Origin: Oscillatoria sp. SIO1A7
GTDB taxonomy: Bacteria; Cyanobacteriota; Cyanobacteriia; Cyanobacteriales; Laspinemataceae
DNA length: 49,955 nucleotides
Assembly: GCA_010672965.1 (NCBI GenBank)
Contig: JAAHFN010000053.1
Coordinates: 1 to 49,955, forward strand
Direction of reading: 5' to 3'
The stretch's first letter is position 1. Every line of letters begins with the position of its first letter. Below, piece by piece: positions 35,915 through 43,521 of this stretch. Made by a program: the position numbers and the translations under genes. Below the pieces are notes generated by a model. It saw nothing but the letters and a program-made list of their open reading frames with translations. It was not told where the DNA came from and did no database searches.

Positions 35915-36109
35915 ATGGCAGAGCAAAACTCAAATTCAAAAAAATCGCTAGAAAAAGTTTCTTCTCAATCTTTCCAGGAATTCGATAGATTCATGCAAAG
36001 TGATGATACTTTAGTTTTGTCAAAATCGCCAGAAAAAGTTCCTTTTCAATCTCAATCTTTACAAGAATTCGATGAATTTATGCAAGGCGATGATACTTTG
36101 GTCTTATAA
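35915..36109 (+). CDS. Short acidic protein made of two repeats
   Basis: The 64 residues consist of two imperfect copies of one unit: SLEKVSSQSFQEFDRFMQSD + DTLVL and SPEKVPFQSQSLQEFDEFMQ + GDDTLVL. The duplication is visible in DNA as well. It could be a small interaction peptide. No family is recognised. Confidence 0.6.
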   Translation: MAEQNSNSKKSLEKVSSQSFQEFDRFMQSDDTLVLSKSPEKVPFQSQSLQEFDEFMQGDDTLVL

Positions 36110-36245
36110 AGCGAAAATAATCGGCCAGCATTTCATAAAAGTGCTAAATCAATGCAAGCTACGCAAAAAATTTAGCCAATAGATTTAACCAGAGGACATT
36201 TTTCTGTCTGCTATTTGACAGGACGCTACAAAGAGAAATTAAGCA

Positions 36246-36422
36246 ATGAATGTGACGACAGAAATTAACACGCGCACAATAACTGTAGAGGTCAAAGAAG
36301 AAAGCTAACAATATTTTGTAATCAACACAAGCAAATAGCAAATAAGCCTTACAAGCTTTGGCTAACAGCAAACCGGTGGGCATCTGCCTACACTTACCTG
36401 CCTGCAAAAACACACAAACTGA
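36246..36422 (+). pseudogene. Small reading frame with three in-frame stops (TAA, TAG, TAA)
   Basis: From ATG 36246 the frame reads MNVTTEINTRTITVEVKEES, then TAA (36306), QYFVINTSK, TAG (36336), QISLTSFG, TAA (36363), QQTGGHLPTLTCLQKHTN and TGA (36420). The beta-strand-like sequence is coherent across all three stops and ends 10 bases before the next gene. It is either a decayed gene or one in which TAA/TAG are read as sense. A real 20-residue peptide ending at 36306 is the alternative. Confidence 0.45.
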
Positions 36423-36432
36423 GGCTTAAAAA

Positions 36433-36900
36433 ATGCCGAACAACATTTTTGACTTTTGCGTAAAATACAGCGACGAGTTAGACAAAATAACAGGCGACGC
36501 TAGCTCCAAATCTGCTATTCGCAAAGCAATTCGGGAGCATATGAAAAACTTAAAACAAGCTGGAGGGGCGATAGGAGTCGCATTAATACATTTTGCGCTA
36601 CAAGCTTTAGAGGGGAACCAGGAAGCAATTGTCTTGTTTCAGTATCACCGCAAATTAGCCCTCCAGGGGGTGTCTATTCTTAAAACAATCAAGCAATCAA
36701 AAGTGACCCACGAAAAACACCCATTATGGCCAAAATTTGTAGAAATTATAGAAAAGCTAGACGATGATGATGACGAATATGGTTATGCAACCGATTTAGA
36801 TACTTTGTCTAGTTACAAAGATGACCCGGTGAACTCCTTGGACTTATTGCCAGATATAGTCAGCAAAAAAGAGCTTAAGCAAGCCGCTCTATTGGCATAA
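36433..36900 (+). CDS. Hypothetical helical protein upstream of TIR gene
   Basis: The 155-residue protein is largely helical (DFCVKYSDELDKITGDASSK ... GVALIHFALQALEGNQEAIV) with an acidic patch DDDDDEYGYATDLD near residue 110. No family is recognised. It is followed by the GGCGGGC hairpin and then, in the same frame, by the TIR-like gene. It could be the partner of the TIR protein. Confidence 0.6.
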   Translation: MPNNIFDFCVKYSDELDKITGDASSKSAIRKAIREHMKNLKQAGGAIGVALIHFALQALEGNQEAIVLFQYHRKLALQGVSILKTIKQSKVTHEKHPLWPKFVEIIEKLDDDDDEYGYATDLDTLSSYKDDPVNSLDLLPDIVSKKELKQAALLA

Positions 36901-36933
36901 AGTGACGTTTAGCCAACAAGAATTACAGCAAAT

Positions 36934-36954
36934 GGCGGGCTACAATTGCCCGTC
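36934..36954. terminator. Hairpin GGCGGGC/GCCCGTC
   Basis: This is a 7-bp stem (one G-U pair) with a 7-base loop between two plus-strand genes. It shares stem and flanking bases with 35050-35079. No T run follows, so it may be an RNA-processing or attenuating hairpin. Confidence 0.45.
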
Positions 36955-36993
36955 AACAGACAAGCTTTATCCCTAACTTAAAAGCCTTAAACA

Positions 36994-37449
36994 ATGGAAA
37001 CAATTATTATTTATGCACCAGACAGTTTGAAAATTCTGCAAAAGCTGTAAACACATTTAGCATTGATGCGGCGAACCAAGAGAATAGTTATATTGGGCAA
37101 ATTCGATATTCAGAGCGAAGGTTTTAACTTTATCGATAGCGTTCGCATTGTCTTGTTGTTAGTAAGCCCGGGGCTTTTGGCTTCATCTAACTTTTGGGAC
37201 GATCGATTTAACCAGATAATGCAACAAAGCGATTTGGGAAAAATTAAGGTAGTGCCAATTTTCTCAAAGCCTGTTGATGACATAAAAGAAACCCCGTTGC
37301 ACAAACTTCAGGCTTTGCCGAGAGACGGGAGGCCAATAAGTAAATGGGGAAATGCTGACGAAGCATTGGTAAACATTACTAAAGGAATTAGGCAAGCAGC
37401 AGACGAAATAGCAAGCAATACTACTAATTTAAACCAATGTTACCTCTAA
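36994..37449 (+). pseudogene. TIR-domain-like protein gene with in-frame TAA
   Basis: The frame from ATG 36994 starts METIIIYAPDSLKILQKL, meets TAA at 37048-37050 and continues THLALMRRTKRIVILGKFDI. It then runs through RIVLLLVSPGLLASSNFWDD, VPIFSKPVDDIKETPL and KLQALPRDGRPISKWGNADEALVNITKGIR. The order and wording match cyanobacterial TIR domains found in STAND-type signalling and defence proteins. Many bacterial TIR domains cleave NAD. The expected catalytic Glu after the LLVSP strand is not obvious (FWDD instead). The stop replaces a residue that is usually Lys, Glu or Gln. It overlaps the next gene by 13 bases. Confidence 0.65.
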
Positions 37450-37742
37450 AATGCGGATGGAAAAGAGTTTTGTTTAATGCTGGAGAGCCCGATAATGCAA
37501 TAAGTTTTACCGGCTACTGCAAAGGCGATCGCTGCAAGGCTACATCACTATTTTTTTCCGGCACGTTCCGAGATGGATACTTATTCGCCAAAATTGAGCC
37601 AACCGAATCAGGCTTTAAGTGGACTGTGGATGACCGCGAAGGGTTGGCGAAAAGCTTCGACGAGGCGTTTGCAAAAATGCCTGCTTTCCTAACCAACCCA
37701 GACCATGAGGAAGATGGCCCGGTCTGGAAAGAAAACGAATAA
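37437..37742 (+). CDS. Hypothetical protein overlapping the TIR gene
   Basis: The 101-residue protein (CGWKRVLFNAGEPDNAISFT, GTFRDGYLFAKIEPTESGFK, DREGLAKSFDEAFAKMPAFL) has mixed alpha/beta composition. It overlaps the end of the TIR-like gene by 13 bases, suggesting translational coupling. No family is recognised. Confidence 0.6.
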   Translation: MLPLKCGWKRVLFNAGEPDNAISFTGYCKGDRCKATSLFFSGTFRDGYLFAKIEPTESGFKWTVDDREGLAKSFDEAFAKMPAFLTNPDHEEDGPVWKENE

Positions 37743-37797
37743 CGCCCAAAAAAGAGCAAGAAGAGAAGTGACGCAAAGGTAACTAATTAAACAAAAA

Positions 37798-38028
37798 ATG
37801 ATTAATAAATTCGACTGCCCATACTGCGGGGCAAAAAAATCTTGGATTCCCAATGAAGTGCATTGGTAAAATCAAAATGAGCTGGAGGATTACCTTGACG
37901 GAATCGGTGCAGATCTGCCACCAGGAGGATGTATAGAATGTGGGATTTCAGGTTATTTCGAGGATAACAACGAAGAAAAGATATGGGCAGCAAGACATCC
38001 TGACGACGATCCTAGTGACTTTATGTAG
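37798..38028 (+). pseudogene. Zinc-ribbon protein gene with in-frame TAA
   Basis: The frame begins MINKFDCPYCGAKKSWIPNE, meets TAA at 37867-37869 (VHW-TAA-NQNELEDYLDG), and continues to GGCIECGISGYFEDNN and a TAG at 38026. The two Cys pairs (CPYC and CIEC) lie on opposite sides of the stop, so a functional zinc ribbon needs readthrough. This is good evidence that both halves belong to one gene. Confidence 0.6.
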
Positions 38029-38124
38029 ATTTGCGATCGCACCCTCCACATCCCGCCCCAATTCTGGCAGCAGTTAAGTTAGCGATCGCGAATGCGGCAA
38101 CCCAATAGAAAAAGATAAATTTTA

Positions 38125-38158
38125 AAACCACCGCCCTGGCCTGCTGGTGTTTTTTTTA
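38125..38158. terminator. Bidirectional rho-independent terminator
   Basis: An A4 and T8 flanked hairpin (CCACCGCCC...GCTGGTG with one bulge) lies between the plus-strand genes and the minus-strand dnaN. T runs are present in both directions. Confidence 0.7.
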
Positions 38159-38161
38159 TTG

Positions 38162-39190
38162 TTAATTTTTAAGGTGCATCGGCATCAATAAATGAATCAT
38201 ATTGCTGCCGCCTAATGGAACCAAAATTACTGGCGTAGTTGCCGAATTAATTTTAATCGTAACGTTCTCAGTAGGGATGTTCTTCAAGGAATCCATCGCG
38301 TATTTGACGCTAAAAGCTATCTCTAGACTATCGCCAGCAATCTGGGCTTGGATAGACTCTCGTCCGCTGCCAACATCTTGAGCCTCAACAGATAGCGAAA
38401 GAATTTGAGCCTCGCTATCGATACTAAATTTAACTAAGTCGCTTTCTCGGCTTTTCTGATTGGCCAAAATAGCAATCCGCTCTAAGGCACCTATTAGTTC
38501 GCGGCGTTGGACGCTGACCAAAAGCTTGAAGCTCTCGGGAATCAATAAGCGATAGTCGGGATATCGGCCTTCTAGGGTGCGGCTAGTTAAGCGGCGATCG
38601 CCCAACTCAAAAACCACCTGCTCCGGTTCGAGGTAAGCCTTAACCATTAGAGGCTGGTCTTTTTCCGTTTTTACCGATGCGATAGTTCGTTCCAATTCCC
38701 GCAAAGCTTTAGCAGGAACGGTAACTTGCAATTCTTCCGTATCTATTTCTTTCTCATTAATCGTCTCTACCACAGCCAAGCGATGCCCGTCAGTGGCAGC
38801 AAATTCTATAGATTCCGAGCGCACGGTTAAACGAATTCCAACTAGCACTTGCTTGCTTTCGTCGTTGCTGGCGGCAAACAGAGAACCTCGTAAGCCCTCC
38901 AGCAATGCTTCGGCACTCAGCTCTATCGCTTTAGCTTTTTCGACTTGTGGCAGTTCGGGGAATTCTTCTGAGTTAAGACCTTGCATTTGATAGCTACCTG
39001 ACTGACAGGTCAAAGTAACTCGCTCTCTTTTAGAATCGTTTAAAGTAATTTCTCCCGAAGGCAATCGGGAAATAATGTCGCCGAGCAGCTTGGCAGGAAG
39101 AGTAATAGAGCCAGCTTCTTCTACCCGACTGGATACGCTAGTTTTCAAGCCCAAGCTCAAATTGAATGCAACAAGCTCTAGGGCTGTCAA
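38162..39190 (-). CDS. dnaN: DNA polymerase III beta subunit (sliding clamp), 5'-truncated
   Basis: The clamp subunit encircles DNA and tethers the replicase. The 342 residues carry typical DnaN stretches: SITLPAKLLGDIISRLPSGE, SGSYQMQGLNSEEFPELP, FAATDGHRLAVVE and the C-terminal VILVPLGGSNMIHLLMPMHL. The first 50-60 residues of the normal protein are absent. The frame begins with TTG (LTALELVAFNLSLGLKTS), and a stop lies a few codons upstream. It therefore lacks most of the first half-domain and may be non-functional. It is the only gene on the minus strand of the island, and could be a relic of a plasmid or chromosomal copy cut by recombination near 39190. Confidence 0.85.
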   Translation of the reverse strand: MTALELVAFNLSLGLKTSVSSRVEEAGSITLPAKLLGDIISRLPSGEITLNDSKRERVTLTCQSGSYQMQGLNSEEFPELPQVEKAKAIELSAEALLEGLRGSLFAASNDESKQVLVGIRLTVRSESIEFAATDGHRLAVVETINEKEIDTEELQVTVPAKALRELERTIASVKTEKDQPLMVKAYLEPEQVVFELGDRRLTSRTLEGRYPDYRLLIPESFKLLVSVQRRELIGALERIAILANQKSRESDLVKFSIDSEAQILSLSVEAQDVGSGRESIQAQIAGDSLEIAFSVKYAMDSLKNIPTENVTIKINSATTPVILVPLGGSNMIHLLMPMHLKN

Positions 39191-39399
39191 CGAGGCCCAG
39201 TGAAGCGGTTAGCTTTCGCTGGCTTATCGATCTGGATATAGAGTATATACGCTTCTGTGAGGCAGTGATAATCCAGGGATACGACCCTGATGATTTGTTA
39301 TATGGCTTGACACTGACCCTACAGCCGATCTATAATAAGGATGGTTGTGAGATATACCAGAATCTCTCTGCGGCAAGAGGTAAGCCGAGCATTGAGTAA
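39166..39399 (+). CDS. Possible small protein or gene remnant
   Basis: The 77-residue frame overlaps the truncated end of dnaN. Its second half (DLDIEYIRFCEAVIIQGYDP + DDLLYGLTLTLQPIYNKDGC) has natural protein composition, but the first 15 codons are antisense to dnaN. It is perhaps the remnant of whatever recombined into dnaN. No family is recognised. Confidence 0.3.
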   Translation: MQQALGLSTRPSEAVSFRWLIDLDIEYIRFCEAVIIQGYDPDDLLYGLTLTLQPIYNKDGCEIYQNLSAARGKPSIE

Positions 39400-39403
39400 A
39401 ACC

Positions 39404-39528
39404 TCCCCTTCCCCTTAAACTCTGGTGATTTTACGGCGTAAGAGCCGCAAGCGAAAGCTGACACGCTCAGGCTAGTAGTGATAAACGGCGGAAAGCTGTT
39501 TTGGCAGGTTCGATTCCTGCAAGGGGAG
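39404..39528 (+). ncRNA. tRNA-like structure with long internal insert
   Basis: A canonical T arm (GCAGGTTCGATTCCTGC, 39504-39520) is followed by AAGGGGA, which pairs fully with TCCCCTT at 39404-39410. Between the acceptor strand and the T arm there are 93 bases, against about 41 in a normal tRNA. They contain AGCGAAAGCT (a GNRA-type hairpin) and a run of four consecutive stop triplets (TAG TAG TGA TAA at 39472-39483). No standard anticodon arm could be drawn. It may be a degenerate or intron-bearing tRNA or another tRNA-like RNA. Confidence 0.4.
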
Positions 39529-39585
39529 TACCCGCAAGGGTTAATTTACCCAAATCGGGTTGATGTCCAAAGGCCGGCCGCCTAC

Positions 39586-39630
39586 AAGACCCTCTCTAAG
39601 AAAAAACTTGGAGGGGGTCTTATCATTTTT
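39586..39630 (+). terminator. Rho-independent terminator
   Basis: AAGACCCTCTC pairs with GAGGGGGTCTT (one bulge) around an A-rich loop and is followed by ATCATTTTT. It probably ends the transcript carrying the tRNA-like structure. Confidence 0.7.
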
Positions 39631-39688
39631 AGATCGAACAAGAAAAATATGGTTGAATTACTGCTTCTTTCTGTATTTTCATTAAACC

Positions 39689-39978
39689 ATGAAAATTAAA
39701 AAACTAGAGTATTACGATGAAGAGTATCGGTGGAAACTTGAAGCCGTAGAATTTTCTCCAAATTTTAATCTACTTGTCGGAGTATCCGGTGCTGGCAAAA
39801 CTAGAATATTGCGAGCGATTTATAGTTTAAAAGCGATCGCCAATGGTGTATTTCTATTTTAGGCGAGCGCGAAGGCAAATTACTTTTTGATATTAAATTT
39901 AAGTGCGATGGTGACCTTGACATAAAACAAAGTAAGTGGTACATTAGGTTAGGTTGCATTGCATGGGAAGCAAAATGA
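39689..39978 (+). pseudogene. AAA-family ATPase remnant
   Basis: The first 57 codons read MKIKKLEYYDEEYRWKLEAV and contain a Walker A motif, LLVGVSGAGKTRILRAIYSL, typical of AAA_15/SMC-like ATPases of defence and repair systems. The frame stops at TAG 39860. Coding-like sequence then resumes in another frame (REGKLLFDIKFKCDGDLDIK) and ends at TGA 39976, overlapping the next start. The rest of the ATPase is missing, so this is a decayed fragment. Confidence 0.65.
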
Positions 39979-41264
39979 GTCAAAATTTAAATTTTCAATG
40001 GCGCGATGTTTGCGCTCAAATGCTAAAAGAACAAGGGCAAGGATTGACGACTAACCAGTTTATGCGAGATGAAGCCGATCTATTTAGCTTAGATGAACAA
40101 TTTATTGCTCCATCGCTAACTAAGTTTAAAGAAAAAAAGATAAAAACAAAAAACAAAATTGCTTTGCAACAAGATTTTTTGCTTTGCGAATCCGCGCCTA
40201 AAGAAAAGTCGGAAATTGAATATTTGCAGTTTTTAGCAAGTGTGCTTGACAAAAAACGGAAAGACAAAAGAATTGCCATAATTGGCGAGCCCGGATCGGG
40301 TAAGACTACTTTAGCTATGCATATGGCTTTTTTTCTTTTGAATCGCACATATTTACCTGATGCATACTTGCCGATTTTTATTGATTTTGATTTTTTGAGA
40401 AAAGGCGAAAGTTTGGAGCATTTGCTTAACGCATGGCTAAAAAACGGTGTAACAAGATATGTAGATTTAAATAAAAAAATCAAGGATGAATTTAAGAATA
40501 TTTTTCTTAAAGGTCAAGTTTGGCTATTTTTGGATATGTCTAAAATACCTGTTAATTACTGCCAAAATGTTTTCGAGTCGCTAGAAAAGCAGCTACATTC
40601 TTGGATCGGCTGCGGGCCATTAACTTTGATTTGTCAGTCTAATTTTTGGCTTGCAAAAAGCAATAAGTTACAAAATAAATTTGATCCTTATAAAATCTTA
40701 CCATTTAGTCACGAGAAAATATGTCAGTTTATTGACAAATGGTTCAATAAAGAAGTGGCGTTAGCAAATAGCTTGCGACAAGAAATAGCGCGTCCTAATC
40801 GAGCAGCAATTAGAGATTTAGCTAAAAATCCACTGTGCTTAGCGTTTCTTTGTAGCGCTTGGAGGTTGTGGGAAGACTTAGTATTTCCGAGCAATGCTAA
40901 ATTGTCTGAAATATTTTTAACTAAGCTTTATGCCTGGAATTTTAATTGTTATATTACAAATTTTGAAAAAAGAGAGCTAAATTTAGCGTTAAGCAAATTA
41001 GCAAAAATGACGAGCTTGACAAGTCGCTTTTGCTTGAAGTTGGCGTTACCATTCAATGTTTTAAATTCAAGAGACAAAAGACTATTTGAGCTGGCAACGC
41101 AGCTAGGCTGGCTTAATGAAGTCGGCGTGGCTACAGAAGATAAAACCTGCAAAGTTTATGCTCTTTGCTATTCAAGGTTATTCCAAGATCGGTTTCCGAC
41201 AAGGCCAGCCAAATCAGGGTTTATAGATTTTTTTGGCAATTGCTATTTTATTTTAAGAGGTTAA
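39975..41264 (+). CDS. NACHT-type STAND NTPase, truncated
   Basis: The 429-residue protein begins MSQNLNFQWRDVCAQMLKEQ, the usual N-terminus of cyanobacterial NACHT proteins. It has Walker A RIAIIGEPGSGKTTLAMHMA (about 97-116), a Walker B-like strand VWLFLDMSKIPVN, and the winged-helix region AAIRDLAKNPLCLAFLCSAW. Standard Walker B is LLLDGVDE; here the second acidic pair is lost. The end KVYALCYSRLFQDRF corresponds to the conserved VYAFxHxTFQEYF, after which the sensor repeats found in homologues are absent. NACHT proteins act as anti-phage sensors; this one looks damaged. The start at 39975 overlaps the preceding remnant (ATGA). Confidence 0.8.
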   Translation: MSQNLNFQWRDVCAQMLKEQGQGLTTNQFMRDEADLFSLDEQFIAPSLTKFKEKKIKTKNKIALQQDFLLCESAPKEKSEIEYLQFLASVLDKKRKDKRIAIIGEPGSGKTTLAMHMAFFLLNRTYLPDAYLPIFIDFDFLRKGESLEHLLNAWLKNGVTRYVDLNKKIKDEFKNIFLKGQVWLFLDMSKIPVNYCQNVFESLEKQLHSWIGCGPLTLICQSNFWLAKSNKLQNKFDPYKILPFSHEKICQFIDKWFNKEVALANSLRQEIARPNRAAIRDLAKNPLCLAFLCSAWRLWEDLVFPSNAKLSEIFLTKLYAWNFNCYITNFEKRELNLALSKLAKMTSLTSRFCLKLALPFNVLNSRDKRLFELATQLGWLNEVGVATEDKTCKVYALCYSRLFQDRFPTRPAKSGFIDFFGNCYFILRG

Positions 41265-41277
41265 AAAGCCATTTAGC

Positions 41278-41308
41278 GGCGGCTTCCTTTTTACCCTGGG
41301 GAGCCGCC
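41278..41308. terminator. Hairpin GGCGGCTTCC / GGGGAGCCGCC
   Basis: A strong stem with a T-rich loop lies 14 bases after the NACHT gene stop codon. It probably ends or protects that transcript. No T tail follows the stem. Confidence 0.5.
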
Positions 41309-41369
41309 CTGAAGCTAGATTTATAATTGGATAAGCCTTAAAAGTAGCGCGATTTTTAGCAAAAACGTT

Positions 41370-42467
41370 ATGGAAATACCGAAAAGTAAATCGACCAATT
41401 CCAATGCAGCTCATCCAGCAATAAATGAGCAAACTTCGGCACCTGGCGCTGCCAGTCATCCGACAATGGCCGAAGTAAGTACGCAAGCAGAGCAAAAGCA
41501 CAAAACTAATTTTATAGCGATTTACGATCGATATGGAGTTGAAGGTTTTTGGGAATGCTTCTCTGAAGAAGAAGCTATTCGCATGTTAAAATTCCACGAT
41601 GATAGCGAAAACATAATTGCTATAGCAATCATATCTGCAAAAACAAATAAAATAGTTTGGTTTAATGACTTTCTGGGCTGGGAGAATTGCCGGCATAGAG
41701 TAAAATTGTTTAACGAAAAGCGAGCGCAATTAGAAATGCATCCGCAAAACGACTCAGTTGCCGTGCCGATATTTATTCAACACAAACACCAAAGTAACGA
41801 TATGCCAATAAGCTCAAAGCCTCCTTTAGATCTAAAAATTGCCACAAGAACTGAAGAAGGGTATATTTTCAATTTTATTCAAGCGACAGTTGTGTCAAAT
41901 CCAGTCTGGAAAAACTTGGCATATGTAGATGTAGTCCTGCCATTTCCAGAGCGCGATTTCGGAGCGGTTATTGATGCTGACGATCCAAAAATAATTGCTT
42001 ATCTGTCAGCTCTTTGTCAAAGAAAAGGCTTTCCTTGGACCGGGTTGTACGATCGCGATCTTAAAGAAATCGCAATCGTTAGCGGGCAGGCGTTTTCAGA
42101 TAGTGGACAAACATTTGTAGAAAAAAAGACTTTAAAGACAGGCAGTAAAATTCAATTTGACGCGGACTGCAAGCAAAGCTTTCTAGAAAAAATATTGGTT
42201 GCTAATAAGGAGATATTTGTTAAGGAGCTAATTGTCTGGTTATCATCAATTGAAGGAGTAAATAACAAAAGTCGCGACATTAAAGAAAAAATTCTTCGGT
42301 GTTTAATGTCGATAAACTCTAAGCAAGGAACTACGGAAGAAAAAGAAGTGATAAAGCAAGACGCGATCGTTTGGGCTGGCTTGTTTGAACCTTATTTGCC
42401 GAATATGGAAAAACCCGAATATGATATACTTAAAGAAAAATTAGTACGATATTTATTGGAAATATAA
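41370..42467 (+). CDS. Hypothetical protein
   Basis: The 365-residue protein has a disordered Ser/Ala/Pro-rich N-terminus (1-45), then a globular region (FIAIYDRYGVEGFWECFSEE, AYVDVVLPFPERDFGAVIDA, RKGFPWTGLYDRDLKEIAIV) and a helical C-terminal part. No family is recognised. The frame is intact, with no internal stop, in contrast to its smaller neighbours. Confidence 0.7.
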   Translation: MEIPKSKSTNSNAAHPAINEQTSAPGAASHPTMAEVSTQAEQKHKTNFIAIYDRYGVEGFWECFSEEEAIRMLKFHDDSENIIAIAIISAKTNKIVWFNDFLGWENCRHRVKLFNEKRAQLEMHPQNDSVAVPIFIQHKHQSNDMPISSKPPLDLKIATRTEEGYIFNFIQATVVSNPVWKNLAYVDVVLPFPERDFGAVIDADDPKIIAYLSALCQRKGFPWTGLYDRDLKEIAIVSGQAFSDSGQTFVEKKTLKTGSKIQFDADCKQSFLEKILVANKEIFVKELIVWLSSIEGVNNKSRDIKEKILRCLMSINSKQGTTEEKEVIKQDAIVWAGLFEPYLPNMEKPEYDILKEKLVRYLLEI

Positions 42468-42487
42468 CCGATTGCGGTCAAAATTAA

Positions 42488-43372
42488 ATGCGCGATCGCT
42501 GTCAACCTTATTTAAGCAAAATTTTTATGCTCCCTCCAAATACGTCAGTTGAATATAAAGCGGGATACAAAGCAGGATACGAAGCAGCACTCAAGGATGC
42601 GATACCTGAAAAACTTCAGGATTATGTGAGTGCGGAAGAGCTTGCTAAGACTGGCCTCGAACCTTATCTCGTTACAAAAAACTGGCCTGACTTAAGTCGT
42701 TTTTTGACTGCTTTGGCTTGTTCTTATGGTGACTTTCCTAAAAAGCTAAAAGACATATTAGATTCTCAGTACGAGGGCGTTTCTTGCTCAGTGTCGCTCG
42801 AACTTGACTGGCCTGATGTTGATTGGGATTGCAAAATTTCTGAAAATTTTGCATTGGGAATAGGCGAGTTTTGCTTGCACGCGATTTATGACGGCATTAA
42901 GATGCTAGAGACTATTCCGAATAGTTTGGAGTCACAGTCCCCAGCAGAAATATGTGAGTCCGAGCAGAATGCAGATTCTGTGGACTGGGATTTTAAGATA
43001 CAAGAAACGATCGCTCGCATTAAAAAGCAAGTAATCCAAGGGCATTTTGAGAGCGAGCAAGAGCTTATTCGCTCAAGTCTTGAAAATTTTGGCACTATTT
43101 GGAGGGCTCTTGAAGCATATGACAGCACTTGGCACTGGGTCATTTCTCCATTATGCCGAATTCCCATCAAAGGAGATTTTGTTGGATGGTCTATTGATGA
43201 TGAAAACTTTGACAATGGCTTTGTGGGAGCTGGCATTCTTTATGATGTTTTTGATGGTCAAGGAAAAGTTTGTTGGCTTGTTCGATACTACCCAATTCCT
43301 CATACTAATTTATTTAATATTAATGAGTTAAAAGTAATTAACTTAATGGACAATCTGCGACTCAAAAAATAA
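42488..43372 (+). CDS. Hypothetical protein
   Basis: The 294-residue protein is listed with the start at 42488; an internal Met (42527, MLPPNTSVEYKAGYKAGYEA) is a reasonable alternative. It is acidic and tryptophan-rich (ELDWPDVDWDCKISENF, VDWDFKIQETI, DSTWHWVISPLCRIP), with C-terminal strands ILYDVFDGQGKVCWLVRYYP. No family is recognised. It lies 20 bases behind the preceding gene and is probably cotranscribed with it. Confidence 0.7.
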   Translation: MRDRCQPYLSKIFMLPPNTSVEYKAGYKAGYEAALKDAIPEKLQDYVSAEELAKTGLEPYLVTKNWPDLSRFLTALACSYGDFPKKLKDILDSQYEGVSCSVSLELDWPDVDWDCKISENFALGIGEFCLHAIYDGIKMLETIPNSLESQSPAEICESEQNADSVDWDFKIQETIARIKKQVIQGHFESEQELIRSSLENFGTIWRALEAYDSTWHWVISPLCRIPIKGDFVGWSIDDENFDNGFVGAGILYDVFDGQGKVCWLVRYYPIPHTNLFNINELKVINLMDNLRLKK

Positions 43373-43398
43373 GAGGCTTGCCCCCAGGCGCTGAAGTG

Positions 43399-43509
43399 AT
43401 GTATTTGGGCAAAATCTGCAAAATTATACAACATACAGCGATCGCTGTTAACGAACCCGAGGCAGAAGATGAGGATAAGCGAGAGATGTCTGACGGATAC
43501 CTAAAGTAA
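43399..43509 (+). CDS. Small ORF, 36 residues
   Basis: MYLGKICKIIQHTAIAVNEP followed by an acidic tail (EAEDEDKREMSDGYLK). It starts 26 bases after the preceding gene and has consistent codon use, but there is no independent support. It could be a small regulatory peptide. Confidence 0.4.
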   Translation: MYLGKICKIIQHTAIAVNEPEAEDEDKREMSDGYLK

Positions 43510-43521
43510 GCGGCCTCCTGG

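Noticed and set aside
36159-36413. 84-codon minus-strand frame
   Set aside because: It is Leu/Phe/Cys-rich with no RBS. The plus strand in the same place shows a more protein-like, though interrupted, frame.
36897-37050. Fusion of the 36433 gene with the TIR gene through several TAA/TAG codons
   Set aside because: They share a frame, but the segment between contains a hairpin and four stops with no protein-like sequence. Separate genes are simpler.
39439-39470. Resemblance to group II intron domain V (GAGC...AGCGAAAGCT...GCTC)
   Set aside because: The helix is too short, lacks the usual bulge spacing, and no maturase or other intron domains are nearby.
39478-39699. 73-codon plus-strand frame starting with GTG
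   Set aside because: It runs through the tRNA-like T arm and the terminator hairpin; no protein character.
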